Positions 1 through 9,887 are shown, counted from the first letter of the stretch. The stretch: 64,000 nt of DNA from Microbacterium sp. KUDC0406 (GCF_021582875.1 NZ_CP091138.1:2914001-2978000); one strand, 5' to 3'. A program made the numbers and translations. Notes: generated from the sequence alone by a model not told the origin.

Positions 1-2
1 GC

Positions 3-638
3 GACCTGAGATGGAGGGTGGATGAAGGACCGGACGCCAATCCGCACTCCGCCGAGCTTCTGAGCGACGGCCGGGTCGCCGTGGCCTCGTCCGACGGCGG
101 GACGGTGCGCGTGCATCGCGGAGTCGGTCAGGGGGATGCTGATGAGCAGGGTGGCCTCATCGCCGAGGCGGCACTTCACGATGCGCATGGGCTTGCGTGG
201 GATCCGGCACGCGGCGGGCTGTGGGCGCTGGGCGGTCGATGGCTGGTGCACTGGAGCTGGCAGTCCGGCATCGCGGCCCTGCATGAGACGTTCCGCACCG
301 AACTGCCGAGTGCACACGGTCACGACCTCGCCTGGGAGCGAGGACAGCACCCGGACCGGCTCTGGGTGACGACGGACTACGGGGTGCATTCCTTCGACGT
401 CCGTCGACGCCAGTGGCTGCCGCCGGAACCTGTATGCCTGCGCAGTGCGCGGGGCGTGAAGAGCATCGGTCGTTCGGCCGCAGGGGATGTGCTGTACACG
501 CAGGCCGACGAGGAGTGGTGGACCGACTCTCTGAACATCCTCACGGAGGAGTCGAGCCGGGAGAATGGCCGCCCGGAGCGCGTCCGTCTCGCCGGCATGC
601 GGATCTACAAGGCGCGATGGGCGGAGGGCGACCGATGA
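3..638 (+). CDS. DUF6528-like beta-propeller protein, 5' end outside window
   Basis: The frame is open from the first bases of the window, so the N-terminus lies upstream. A GTG at 18 is unlikely to be the true start, because the sequence before it continues the same repeat-like pattern. About 211 residues are visible. The text (NPHSAELLSDGRVAVASSDGG, then HGLAWDP and HDLAWE blocks) resembles the PHSAE...DGRIAVA blocks that I associate with DUF6528 propeller proteins. That is recognition from memory, not a search. The stop overlaps the sulfatase start in an ATGA (635-638), so the two are translationally coupled. Probable role: a glycan- or ligand-binding propeller in a polysaccharide-utilisation operon. 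The exact function is unknown. Confidence 0.6.
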   Translation, partial: DLRWRVDEGPDANPHSAELLSDGRVAVASSDGGTVRVHRGVGQGDADEQGGLIAEAALHDAHGLAWDPARGGLWALGGRWLVHWSWQSGIAALHETFRTELPSAHGHDLAWERGQHPDRLWVTTDYGVHSFDVRRRQWLPPEPVCLRSARGVKSIGRSAAGDVLYTQADEEWWTDSLNILTEESSRENGRPERVRLAGMRIYKARWAEGDR

Positions 639-2425
639 GGGCCCTGATGGTCATGTTCGACAGCCTGAACCGGCGCTACCTCCCGCCCTACGGCGCCACG
701 CGCGTGCACGCACCGAACTTCCGGCGGCTCGCCGCCCGGACGGTGCGCTTCCTGAACTGCTACGCGGGCTCGATGCCGTGCATGCCTGCGCGACGCGAGC
801 TCCACACGGGCCGGCACAACTTCCTGCACAGGGAGTGGGGTCCGCTCGAACCGTTCGACGACTCGATGCCGGAGCTGCTCCGGGACAGCGGTGTGTACAC
901 GCACCTGGTCACCGACCACCGCCACTACTGGGGCGATGGCGGGGCCACCTTCCACGGTCGTTACAGCAGCTTCGAGTTCATCCGGGGGCAGGAGGGCGAC
1001 GCCTGGCAGAGTGCGGTCATCGATCCTGAGACGCCCGACATCGCCCCGGAGCTCCAGCCGCGGGACGACAGCATCTGGCGGCACGACTGGGCCAACCGCC
1101 GGCACATGACCCAGGAGGCCGACCATCCCCAGACGCGCACCTTCGACGGCGGCATCGCATTCCTCCGTGAGAACGCGCGGGAGGACGACTGGTTCCTGAC
1201 CATCGAGTCCTATGACCCTCATGAGCCGTTCTTCTCTCCTGAGCGATTCCAGCGCCTGTACGAGACGGACTACGACGGCCCTCACCAGGACTGGCCTTCA
1301 TATCGCAAGGTGCTCGAAACCGAATCGCAGGCGGACCATCTACGGGCGCAGTACCAGGCGCTGGTCAGCATGTGCGACGAGTCGCTCGGGCGTGTTCTCG
1401 ACGTGATGGACGAGCTCGACCTGTGGCACGACACGCTGCTCATCGTCTGCACCGACCATGGACTGATGCTCGGGGAACAGGGCTGGTGGGGCAAGGGTGT
1501 GCAGCCTTGGTACGACGAGAACATCCACACACCGTTGTTCGTCCGGGATCCCCGGCATCCTGCGGAGGGAGTCGTCAGGGATGCGCTGGTGCAGACCATC
1601 GACATTCCGGCGACGGTACTGGAGTACTTCGCGGTGCCCCGCCCGAACGACATGCAGGGCAGGAGTCTCGACGTCGTGCTGCGGGATGACGAGCGAGTGC
1701 ACGATGCCGCGCTCTTCGGCTCATTCGGCGGCCACGTGAACGTCACGGACGGGCGGTACATCTACATGCGAGCTCCCCTCACCGCGTGCAACGAGCCGTT
1801 GTCCAACTTCACGCTCATGCCTGTGCACGCCGCATCGCGATTCAGTGCCGAGGAGCTGTCCGGGGCCGAACTGGTGGCGCCGATGCCGTTCACCAAGGGG
1901 ATGCCCCTGCTGAAGACCCCGGCCTCGCCGCACGGCAATCCGTACCACTTCGGTTCGATGCTGTTCGACCTCGAGGACGACCCCGGTCAGGAGCACCTGA
2001 TCGTCGACGACGAGATCGAGCTGCGCCTCGCGACGCTCCTCGTGCAGCTGATGCGGGACAACGACGCCCCGGACGAGCAGTTCGTGCGGCTCGGCCTGCC
2101 CGATCGGGGCCCTGTGCAGTACCGACACCTGTTGCTGCGCGCGCAGCACGAGCGGGCGGCGACCGCGAGGAAGGATCCGCCGGTCAGGGCGCTGTTCCAC
2201 AGCGCTTCACCGGTGGTCGCGCGCAGTGTTGCCGAGCTCTGCGCCGATGACCGCGCGCGGGCGACCGTCGAGAACCTGTTCCCGGACGTGATGGGGATGG
2301 CGGGTCTCGCATCGGTGAGCAGGAGAACTCTGTGGGAGATCGCGTTGATCCTGCCGTCCGTCACGACCGCGCGTCTTCGTGAACTCGAGAAGGAACTGTC
2401 CAGTGAAGGGAAAGAAAATGTCTGA
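635..2425 (+). CDS. Type I (formylglycine) sulfatase
   Basis: This 596-residue enzyme hydrolyses sulfate esters, probably on a carbohydrate. The sulfatase signature CMPAR at residues 49-53 (C-x-P-x-R) places the formylglycine Cys at 49. A metal/active-site block TDHG is at residues 273-276, followed by the GEQGWWGKG stretch with the conserved Lys region. The start at 635 is chosen because it forms an ATGA overlap with the upstream propeller gene. The frame is open further upstream, but that extension only shadows the previous gene. No signal peptide is visible, so it may act in the cytoplasm on imported oligosaccharide. Its stop lies inside the next gene's start (8-nt overlap). Substrate unknown; a sulfated galactose-containing glycan is likely, given the GH2 beta-galactosidase downstream. 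Confidence 0.88.
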   Translation: MRALMVMFDSLNRRYLPPYGATRVHAPNFRRLAARTVRFLNCYAGSMPCMPARRELHTGRHNFLHREWGPLEPFDDSMPELLRDSGVYTHLVTDHRHYWGDGGATFHGRYSSFEFIRGQEGDAWQSAVIDPETPDIAPELQPRDDSIWRHDWANRRHMTQEADHPQTRTFDGGIAFLRENAREDDWFLTIESYDPHEPFFSPERFQRLYETDYDGPHQDWPSYRKVLETESQADHLRAQYQALVSMCDESLGRVLDVMDELDLWHDTLLIVCTDHGLMLGEQGWWGKGVQPWYDENIHTPLFVRDPRHPAEGVVRDALVQTIDIPATVLEYFAVPRPNDMQGRSLDVVLRDDERVHDAALFGSFGGHVNVTDGRYIYMRAPLTACNEPLSNFTLMPVHAASRFSAEELSGAELVAPMPFTKGMPLLKTPASPHGNPYHFGSMLFDLEDDPGQEHLIVDDEIELRLATLLVQLMRDNDAPDEQFVRLGLPDRGPVQYRHLLLRAQHERAATARKDPPVRALFHSASPVVARSVAELCADDRARATVENLFPDVMGMAGLASVSRRTLWEIALILPSVTTARLRELEKELSSEGKENV

Positions 2426-4100
2426 TCACAAGGGTGTGAGTCGTCGCCTGCTCCTCGCGGGGCTGGCAGGAGCACCGATCGCGGTGGGCGCTTACGGTGC
2501 CGTACAGCAGGAGGCGCAGCCGGGAGAGGCCGCGCTCGCCAGATCGACGGTGGACGAGACCACGGCGTCCGCGACGACGGATCATCGGAAACGGATCCAT
2601 TTGAAGCTGGACCGCGCATTCGACGGCTTCGCCGATGCCGTCGCCGCGGGCGGGGTGAACAGTTACTTCCCGCAGGGGTTCTCTGTCGACGAGGAGGAGA
2701 ACGAACTGTACGTCTCCTACTCCGCCGTGACCTCGGCGACGACGAAGCCGCTGTGCTACGTGGTTTTCGACTTCGAGACGGGGGCGACCAAACGGTGGTT
2801 CCTGGCGGGGGCGGGCGGCTACGCGCAGTCCTTCAGCATCGTGCGTCGTGCAGGCGTGAAGTGGCTGGTGGCCGTGCACAAGTACCAGCAGAGCATCGGG
2901 AGATACGACATCACCGCCGCGGCCACCGGGTCGACGGTGCAGCCGGAGTCCGTCTTCACGGTCGACTGCACCACGGACGTCTGCGTCACCGGCGACTACG
3001 CCTACGTGTCCACAGCCCAGCGCCGGGCCTCCGGTCCCGGGTACAAGTCGGTGACCATGGTCTACGACTGGGACTTCACCCCACGGGCGCAGTTCGAGAT
3101 CCCGATGATGTCGAACGGCAACTTCTACACCGGGAAGATGACGCCCAAGCGGCAGAGCTTCTGGGTGGGGCCCGGATTCATCGCGGCGGGCTATGGCCGG
3201 GGAGAGGCGGAGAACGACACCCACGGCTATGACGCGATCGGGTGCGTGCTCTTCGGCCCTGACGGCGGCGTGCGCCGATCCAGTCTGCACAAGCGCGCGC
3301 TCTACCGGACCGTCTTCGAGACCATGGAGGGGGCCTCGCCGACCACCCGGATGGAGAACGAGGGCGTCTGGGTGAGCAAGGCAGGAGATGTCTTCACACT
3401 GCAGGTCGGCGGCGGCGACAAGATGTGGATGTATCTCGTCCAGGAGTTCTGCGGCGCGGGCGCCGAGGCGACCGACTTCTCCTCGTCGGCCATGGTACTG
3501 GGCAACAACGCGCGAACGGATGCGTACTATCCGGTTCCGACCAAGGAGGGAATGATCCGGCATCCGCTCACCGGCGCACTGGTCTCGACATCGGCGGCGG
3601 TGGCGCGCCTGATGCGCGAGATCGGAGTCGTCACGCTGGGCTTCTCGACGGTGGAGTTCAGCGGGATGAAGCAGGGATCGGCGGCATTTCCGGCGAAGTC
3701 GTTCGTCGAGTTCACCATGTGGGGCGAGCGGGAGTTCGACTACACCGTTACGTCGGCGACCGCGATCAAGCGCTACCATCTCACGCTCGACGCCGCGGGC
3801 GAACCCACCGGCGAGGTCGCGCCCACGGACGCGCGCCAAGGCGTCGGCACGGACAGTGGCGGGCTCCAGGACACCGCACTGGGCGACGGCCTGTACGAGG
3901 TCGGGCCCGACGCGTCGGGTGCGCCGAAGGGCAAGCCGTTCGGCGGGGTGCTGCAGCGGATCGTCCACGGAGACGGTGATCTCATCAACCTGCTCTTCGG
4001 CGCCCCAGGCGGAGAGAACGCGGGCAAGGTGTTCATCCAGACCAAGGCCGAAGCCGGATCGTGGTCGGCGTGGCGCGCCTTCACGACGGAGGAGGTCTGA
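2418..4100 (+). CDS. Tat-exported propeller-like protein of unknown function
   Basis: 560 residues. The start ATG at 2418 has a GAAGGGA ribosome site just upstream and overlaps the sulfatase stop. The N-terminus has a twin-arginine signal (SRRLLLAGLAGAP, RR at residues 9-10) with a hydrophobic core, so it is exported folded by the Tat route. The body repeats blocks of the kind 'F..GFSVDEEENELYVSY', 'YVVFDFETGA' and 'VCVTGDYAYVST', alternating short beta strands as in a propeller or sugar-binding beta protein. I do not recognise a catalytic motif. Its place between a sulfatase and a peptidase/glycosidase set suggests a secreted glycan-binding or glycan-cleaving partner. A polysaccharide lyase with a propeller fold is an alternative. 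Confidence 0.7.
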   Translation: MSDHKGVSRRLLLAGLAGAPIAVGAYGAVQQEAQPGEAALARSTVDETTASATTDHRKRIHLKLDRAFDGFADAVAAGGVNSYFPQGFSVDEEENELYVSYSAVTSATTKPLCYVVFDFETGATKRWFLAGAGGYAQSFSIVRRAGVKWLVAVHKYQQSIGRYDITAAATGSTVQPESVFTVDCTTDVCVTGDYAYVSTAQRRASGPGYKSVTMVYDWDFTPRAQFEIPMMSNGNFYTGKMTPKRQSFWVGPGFIAAGYGRGEAENDTHGYDAIGCVLFGPDGGVRRSSLHKRALYRTVFETMEGASPTTRMENEGVWVSKAGDVFTLQVGGGDKMWMYLVQEFCGAGAEATDFSSSAMVLGNNARTDAYYPVPTKEGMIRHPLTGALVSTSAAVARLMREIGVVTLGFSTVEFSGMKQGSAAFPAKSFVEFTMWGEREFDYTVTSATAIKRYHLTLDAAGEPTGEVAPTDARQGVGTDSGGLQDTALGDGLYEVGPDASGAPKGKPFGGVLQRIVHGDGDLINLLFGAPGGENAGKVFIQTKAEAGSWSAWRAFTTEEV

Positions 4101-4133
4101 GTATGACGGCGCGGCGAGGGGCAGGAGCGACGG

Positions 4134-5297
4134 ATGCGGGCTGACGACGACTTCCCGGGTGGCAACGGGCTCATCGAGCAGGTGGACGGGCGGATCGATG
4201 TGCGTCCTGATCTGCGCGACACGATCGGCACCTGGTTCTACTGGTGCTTCCGGGTGCGCGATGGTGCGGGGCGGCGGATCCGGGTCAGGGTCAGCGGCGA
4301 GCCGCACACGCCGATCGGCCCCGGCGGTCCGGCAGTGAGCACAGATGCGGGACGCTCCTGGCGATGGCTCGGGAACGACGCGCTCGCCGGCGACGAGTTC
4401 GTCTTCGATGCGCCGCACGACGGCGACGAGATCCGCTTCTCGTTCGGGATGCCGTACACGGCCTCTGATCTGACCGCATTCCTCGATCGTCACGCGGACG
4501 ATCCGCGGTTGGAACGACGGGAGCTCACCCGTTCCGAGCACGGCAGGCCCGTCGAGCTGCTCGTGCTGCGCAGCACAGCGGAGGAGCCACATCACCGAGT
4601 GCTCCTCACCTGCCGCCACCACGCCTGTGAGATGATGGCGAGTCATGTGCTCGAGGGGGCTTTGGACGAACTCCTCGCCGTCGCGGACCCCGTCACGCGA
4701 TGGCTCGCCTCCCGGGTCGAGTTCGTCGTGCTGCCCTTCGTCGACGTCGACGGCGTCGAGGAGGGCGATCAGGGCAAGAACCGCGCGCCGCACGACCACG
4801 GGCGCGACTACGCCGCCGAGGACGGACGGTACGCCGCGGTGCGCGCGGTGCGCGATCTGGTGCGCGCAACGCGCTTCGATGTGGTGCTGGATCTGCACTG
4901 TCCGAACATGACCGGTCCGACCTCGGAGCGGATCTACTTCGTCGGATCGCCGGACATGGAGAACTGGGCCGCGGTGCAGTCACTCAGCAGGGAGCTGGAG
5001 CGCGGCGCGAAAGGGTTGCCGTACCACCGGGCGAACGACCTGCCGTTCGGTACGTCCTGGAACGTCGAGGGCAACTACACCGCCCGCGACGGCTCCGACC
5101 GGCCGCAGCAGTCGATCGGTCTCTTCCTGGACGGTATGTCCGATGTGGGAACGCATGCCATCCTCGAGGTGCCTTACGCCTCGGCTGAGGGCGTCCAGGT
5201 CGACACCGGGTCGGCCAGGGCGTTCGGTGCCGACCTGGCCCACGCCATCGGCCGTCACCTCAGAACCTCGATGCCGATGGAGGCGCGCGCAGAATGA
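4134..5297 (+). CDS. M14-family zinc carboxypeptidase-like protein
   Basis: 387 residues. The start ATG at 4134 follows a good GGAG ribosome site. The family's zinc signature is visible: H163-x-x-E166 in the stretch RHHACEMMASH, and the third ligand H255 in VLDLHCP. A Glu in the AILEVPYAS block (about residue 345) could be the catalytic base. M14 enzymes remove C-terminal residues, or in related branches cleave amide-linked groups from peptidoglycan or small molecules. No signal peptide is seen. The N-terminal ~100 residues look like a beta domain, as in cytosolic-carboxypeptidase-like members. The stop overlaps the GH2 start (ATGA 5294-5297). Its presence in a sulfatase/galactosidase operon suggests trimming of glycopeptide material, which is inference. 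Confidence 0.8.
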   Translation: MRADDDFPGGNGLIEQVDGRIDVRPDLRDTIGTWFYWCFRVRDGAGRRIRVRVSGEPHTPIGPGGPAVSTDAGRSWRWLGNDALAGDEFVFDAPHDGDEIRFSFGMPYTASDLTAFLDRHADDPRLERRELTRSEHGRPVELLVLRSTAEEPHHRVLLTCRHHACEMMASHVLEGALDELLAVADPVTRWLASRVEFVVLPFVDVDGVEEGDQGKNRAPHDHGRDYAAEDGRYAAVRAVRDLVRATRFDVVLDLHCPNMTGPTSERIYFVGSPDMENWAAVQSLSRELERGAKGLPYHRANDLPFGTSWNVEGNYTARDGSDRPQQSIGLFLDGMSDVGTHAILEVPYASAEGVQVDTGSARAFGADLAHAIGRHLRTSMPMEARAE

Positions 5298-8200
5298 CCG
5301 ACGAACACCCGACCGATGAACACCCGACCGACGGGGACGCCGCCAGACGGAGCCCTGCCCGATCCTGGTTGCGCAGCGACGCGCCGCAGCTGGACCTGTC
5401 GGGGTCGTGGAGATTCCGGTGGTCCCCGGTGGCCGATCCGGGAGACGCCCCATGGGCCGAGGACTATGACGACAGCGCGTGGGACGAGCTGCCCGTCCCC
5501 TCGCACTGGGTGCTGCACGGGAGAGGCCGGTACGGACGTCCGATCTACACGAACAAGCGCTATCCGTTCCCACTCGATCCTCCGCACGTCCCCGACGAGA
5601 ACCCCACCGGAGATCACCGCAGACGGTTCGAGCTCCCGGCAGGCTGGCCCTCCGGTCGTACCCTGCTGCGCCTCGACGGGACGGAGTCGGTCGCGCGGAT
5701 CTGGCTGAACGGCAGTTACGTCGGCGCACGCTCCGGGTCGCGACTGGTACAGGAGTTCGATGTCACCGACCTGCTGCGCGGAGCGGACAACGTGTTGCTG
5801 ATCCGCGTGCACCAGTGGTCCGAGGGCTCGTACCTGGAGGACCAGGACCAGTGGTGGCTCCCCGGCATCTTCCGCGAGGTGGCCCTCCTGTCGCGGCCGT
5901 CCGGTTGCCTGGACGACGTCTGGCTGCGGGCAGAGTTCGAAGCAGGGCGGGGGACGGTCGTCCCCGAGATCACGGCGGCATCGGACGCGTACCCGGTGAC
6001 GCTCCGGATTCCGGAGTGCGGCGTCGCCGTCCGCTGGGATGCGCCCGGTGACGTCTCACCAGTCGCCGTGCTCGGTGTGCAGCCGTGGAGCGCCGACATC
6101 CCGCGTCTCTACGACGCGTATGTTGAGGCGCAGGGAGAGACCGTGCGGATGCGACTCGGGTTCCGCACCGTGCGGGTGGACGGCACGCGCGTGCTGGTGA
6201 ACGATCGTCCACTCCGACTGCGCGGAGTCAACCGTCACGAGATCGACAGCCGCGCAGGGCGCGTGTTCGACCTCGATCGGGCACGGGCGGATCTGCTCTC
6301 GATGAAGAGACATCACGTCGATGCCATCAGGATGGCGCACGCCCCGCCCCACCCCGCGCTCCTCGAGTTGACGGATGAGCTGGGGTTCTGGGTCATGGAC
6401 GAGTGCGACCTGGAGACCCACGGCTTCGAACTGGTCGGCTGGCGGCAGAACCCCTCCGACGAACCGCGGTGGGCAGCAGCGATGCTCGATCGGGCGGAGC
6501 GGATGATCGAGCGGGACAAGAACCATCCGTCGGTCGTGTTCTGGTCGCTGGGCAATGAGTCATGGACGGGGGCAAATCTCGCGGCGATGGCCCGGTTGAT
6601 CCGCACGCGGGATCCCTCGCGCCCGATCCATTACGAAGGCGATCACGCCGGCGAGTACGTCGATGTGTACTCCCGGATGTACCCGGCTCTGGAGGAGATC
6701 GATGCTTTCTTCGCCCCCGACGGTCCGATCGCCGCGGCGCACCATCCGGCCTCACACGTGACACCCGCGGAGGCCGCGCGGGTGCGCAGCATGCCGTACC
6801 TGATGTGCGAGTACCTGCACGCGATGGGAACGGGGGCCGGCGGGGCGGCGGAGTACGCCGCGCACACGGCTCACCGTCCAGGATTCGTGGGCGGATTCGT
6901 CTGGGAATGGCGTGACCACGCGCTGCTCGACGATGACGGACATCTCGCGTACGGCGGTGACTTCGGCGAAGAGGTGCATGACGGCGACTTCGTCTGCGAC
7001 GGCCTGGTGCTGGCGGACTCCACCCCCACCTCCGGGTTGTTGTCCTGGTCCGCGACGATCGCGCCCGTGCAGATCGGGTGCGACGGCGACGTGGTCGTCG
7101 TCGAGAACCACCAGCACGCAAGGCCGACGGACGTCGTCATCGCATGGAGGGTCGAGCGCCGGGGAGTGCCGGTGCGGCAGGGGGAGTTCGGCATCGATGC
7201 GGTGCCTGCCGGGCAGGAGCACCGGATGCCGCTGCCGCAGCAGGTGCGGGACGCGATCGAGAGCGCACGCGCCGATCCGGAGGAGACCTGGCTCACCTTG
7301 GAGCTGCGCAGCGTCGCGGCGACCGAATGGGCCGACCCCGGCTGGATCGTGCATCGCACCCAGGTCGCTCTGACGCCGAAGCCCGCGCGAGCGCGCTCAG
7401 GTGCGGCCGCCGCTCCCGCGCCCGCAGAGCTCTTCCAGAACGAGGTGCGAATCGGTGCGGTCCGCTTCGATCGCACGACGGGGGAGATCACCCGGCTCGG
7501 GGCGATCCCGCTGTCCGGTCCGACGCTCGAGCTCTGGCGGGCACCGACCGACAACGACGAGGGGCACGGGCCGTTCGACTACGAGGTGCAACGTCCCGCC
7601 GAGGCATTCGCCGACGGAGGCACCGGACCGTCGTCGGCGGACCGATGGCGGGCATCGGGTATCGACCGCATCCGCCGCCGGGTGCTCGGCGTCGAGCCGA
7701 CCGGGGAGGGGCTGCTGGTGCGCTACCGTTCCGCGCCGGCTGGGTCGTCGCTCGCCGTCGACTCCACCTTCCGCTACAGCTGGCGGGACGGGCGGCTGCA
7801 GTGCACGGCGGCCGTCGAGCCGGTCGGGCCCTGGACGGGCAGCTGGCCGCGGGTGGGACTTCGATTCGGCATCCCGGCGGTCGAGGCGGCGGAGTGGTTC
7901 GGCGAGGGGCCGGGAGAGTCGTACCCGGACATGCGGGACGGCGTTCACGTCGGCCTGTTCCGCTCATCCGCGGATCGGCTCGCCTCCAACACCGTGCGCC
8001 CGCAGGAATCCGGTCACCGCAGTGCGATGCGCCACCTCGTTCTGGAGACGGCGGCGGGGGACGTGCGTATCGAGGCCGAAGACGACCCCGACCTGCCCGG
8101 GTTCTCGGTCGGTCCGTGGACGGCGCAGGAGCTGTCGAAGGCGAGCCATCGGCATCGGCTGCGGCCGCCCGGCGACACCTGGTTCCTCTATCTCGATCTC

Positions 8201-8308
8201 GCGCAGCAGGGTCTCGGTTCCCGGTCCTGCGGGCCCGGGGTGCGGCCGGAGCACGTGCTCACCCCGCGCCCGATGCGCACCGCGTTCACGGTGCAGATCA
8301 CGGGATGA
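5294..8308 (+). CDS. GH2 beta-galactosidase (LacZ-type)
   Basis: 1004 residues, close to the 1024 of E. coli LacZ. In order: a sugar-binding jelly-roll (GSWRFRW..., about 30-200), a short Ig-like domain, the TIM-barrel catalytic domain (about 300-600), and the C-terminal small chain (about 700-1000) with the GFSVGPWTAQEL-type block. Acid/base Glu is E422 in WSLGNES and the nucleophile is E506 in MCEYLHAMG; both match the LacZ signatures. It cleaves terminal beta-galactosides, here probably intracellularly because no export signal is seen. It is coupled to the M14 gene by ATGA. The 130-nt gap to the next gene holds only a small GTCCCG/CGGGAC hairpin (about 8328-8346). Confidence 0.93.
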   Translation: MTDEHPTDEHPTDGDAARRSPARSWLRSDAPQLDLSGSWRFRWSPVADPGDAPWAEDYDDSAWDELPVPSHWVLHGRGRYGRPIYTNKRYPFPLDPPHVPDENPTGDHRRRFELPAGWPSGRTLLRLDGTESVARIWLNGSYVGARSGSRLVQEFDVTDLLRGADNVLLIRVHQWSEGSYLEDQDQWWLPGIFREVALLSRPSGCLDDVWLRAEFEAGRGTVVPEITAASDAYPVTLRIPECGVAVRWDAPGDVSPVAVLGVQPWSADIPRLYDAYVEAQGETVRMRLGFRTVRVDGTRVLVNDRPLRLRGVNRHEIDSRAGRVFDLDRARADLLSMKRHHVDAIRMAHAPPHPALLELTDELGFWVMDECDLETHGFELVGWRQNPSDEPRWAAAMLDRAERMIERDKNHPSVVFWSLGNESWTGANLAAMARLIRTRDPSRPIHYEGDHAGEYVDVYSRMYPALEEIDAFFAPDGPIAAAHHPASHVTPAEAARVRSMPYLMCEYLHAMGTGAGGAAEYAAHTAHRPGFVGGFVWEWRDHALLDDDGHLAYGGDFGEEVHDGDFVCDGLVLADSTPTSGLLSWSATIAPVQIGCDGDVVVVENHQHARPTDVVIAWRVERRGVPVRQGEFGIDAVPAGQEHRMPLPQQVRDAIESARADPEETWLTLELRSVAATEWADPGWIVHRTQVALTPKPARARSGAAAAPAPAELFQNEVRIGAVRFDRTTGEITRLGAIPLSGPTLELWRAPTDNDEGHGPFDYEVQRPAEAFADGGTGPSSADRWRASGIDRIRRRVLGVEPTGEGLLVRYRSAPAGSSLAVDSTFRYSWRDGRLQCTAAVEPVGPWTGSWPRVGLRFGIPAVEAAEWFGEGPGESYPDMRDGVHVGLFRSSADRLASNTVRPQESGHRSAMRHLVLETAAGDVRIEAEDDPDLPGFSVGPWTAQELSKASHRHRLRPPGDTWFLYLDLAQQGLGSRSCGPGVRPEHVLTPRPMRTAFTVQITG

Positions 8309-8438
8309 GTTGCGCATGTGTTCACGCTGTCCCGGAGCACGCGGGACGTCGCGGTTCGGCCCCTGCACCTCTGTGCACGCGATTGTCGGAGGGGCCGCCG
8401 CTCAGCACGATCGATCAGAGCACGGAGAGAGGATGACC

Positions 8439-9836
8439 ATGAGCACGAGGACCTATACGAGGACGATCACGTCTGAGGAGCCCACCGACGTCCTGGTGGT
8501 GGGCAGCGGACCGGCGGGGCTCGCCGCAGCGGTGGCGGCCGCCAGGAGCGGTGTCTCCGTGAGGATGATCGAGCGGTTCGGGTTCCTGGGCGGCAACCTC
8601 ACCGCCGGGCTCGTCGGGCCGTGCATGACCTCCTTCTCGCTGGACGGTGAGACGCAGCTCGTGCGCGGGGTCTTCGACGAGTTCGTGCGCAGGATGGAGT
8701 CCATCGGCGCGGCCGTCCATCCCTCCCACACCAAGGGCGGCACCCCGTACGCGGGCTTCATCAGGTTCGGACACGACGCCGTCACCCCGTTCGAGCCGGA
8801 GGCCGCGAAGCGCGTGGCGCAGGAGATGGTGCTCGAGGCGGGTGTCGATCTGCTGCTGCACACCTGGGCCGTCGACGCGGTCGTCGAGGACGGCGCGGTG
8901 CGCGGAGTGGTGGTCGCCAACAAGAGCGGCATGTCGTTCCTGCCCGCCGAGGTCGTGATCGACGCGACAGGGGACGGCGACATCGCCGCCCTCGCCGGCG
9001 CGGAGTTCACGAAGGGGAGGGAGAGCGACGGGCTGATGCAGCCGATGACGTTGTTCTTCCGCATCGGCGGCGTGCACGACGCGGAGGTCGAGCGCTATCG
9101 GGGTGAGCATCCCGATGAGCTGTTCCCGTTCCAGGGGATCGTCGAGCGTGCACAGGCGTCGGGGCGCTACGTGCTGCCCCGCCGCGGGGTCCAGTTGTTC
9201 AAGACCCTCGAGCCTGGCGTCTGGCGGATCAACACCACGCGTGTGCTCGGCCTGGACGGCACGGATGCCAGGGACCTCACCCGCGGCGAGATCGAGGCGC
9301 GCCGGCAGGTGGACGTGTTGATGGACTTCTTCCATCGCGAGCTCCCCGGCCTGCAGGACTGCACCCTCATCGACACCGCGGCGACGGTCGGCGTCCGCGA
9401 GACCAGGCGGATCGCCGGTGAGTACGAGTTGACCCTGGACGACCTGGTGGCGGGCCGGCATTTCGACGACGTCATCGCCGTGGCCGGCTATCCGGTCGAC
9501 ATCCACAGTCCGTCCAGCACGCAGGGACCGTTCGACGACGGCATCCCCCCGACGGCGAACGCCTATGAGATCCCGTACCGTAGCCTGGTTCCGCTGCAGG
9601 TCGACGGCCTGCTCGTCACCGGCCGGTGCATCTCCGCCACGCACGAGGCCCTCGCAGCTGTGCGGGTGATGCCGCCGTCGTTCGCGATGGGCGAGGCGGC
9701 GGGCGTCGCGGCGGCATTCGCGGTCGGTGCCGGCGCGCCCGTGCGAGACGCCGATGTCGGTCTCGTGCAACGGGAGCTGGTCTCGCGCGGCGCGTACCTC
9801 GGGGCGCCGGCCGATGCTGTTCCCGCCACCCCCTGA
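8439..9836 (+). CDS. FAD-dependent oxidoreductase (FAD_oxidored type)
   Basis: 465 residues. The dinucleotide-binding motif VVGSGPAG (GSGPAG at residues 22-27) opens a Rossmann fold. A second FAD-contact block, GLLVTGRCISATHEALAAVR, lies near the C-terminus, followed by a GEAAGVAAA helix typical of this family. ATG codons occur at 8433 and 8439. The GGAGAGAGG ribosome site (8424-8432) is too close to the first and well spaced for the second, so 8439 is preferred. The family oxidises diverse hydroxy-acids, sugars or amines. Position between the GH2 and an organic-acid-type MFS transporter suggests oxidation of a released sugar or aglycone. Substrate not deducible. Confidence 0.82.
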   Translation: MSTRTYTRTITSEEPTDVLVVGSGPAGLAAAVAAARSGVSVRMIERFGFLGGNLTAGLVGPCMTSFSLDGETQLVRGVFDEFVRRMESIGAAVHPSHTKGGTPYAGFIRFGHDAVTPFEPEAAKRVAQEMVLEAGVDLLLHTWAVDAVVEDGAVRGVVVANKSGMSFLPAEVVIDATGDGDIAALAGAEFTKGRESDGLMQPMTLFFRIGGVHDAEVERYRGEHPDELFPFQGIVERAQASGRYVLPRRGVQLFKTLEPGVWRINTTRVLGLDGTDARDLTRGEIEARRQVDVLMDFFHRELPGLQDCTLIDTAATVGVRETRRIAGEYELTLDDLVAGRHFDDVIAVAGYPVDIHSPSSTQGPFDDGIPPTANAYEIPYRSLVPLQVDGLLVTGRCISATHEALAAVRVMPPSFAMGEAAGVAAAFAVGAGAPVRDADVGLVQRELVSRGAYLGAPADAVPATP

Positions 9837-9887
9837 CTCATCCTTCCCTCGGACCGGACCTCTTCCTCACATTGGAGTGACAAGGAA

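Noticed and set aside
2361..4898. Very long open frame on the minus strand across the Tat protein and M14 genes
   Set aside because: It is the mirror of real plus-strand genes in GC-rich DNA: it crosses gene borders, has no domain I recognise, and the plus-strand reading has motifs and ribosome sites. The same holds for minus-strand frames at 23018-24517, 34947-37802 and 26802-29243.
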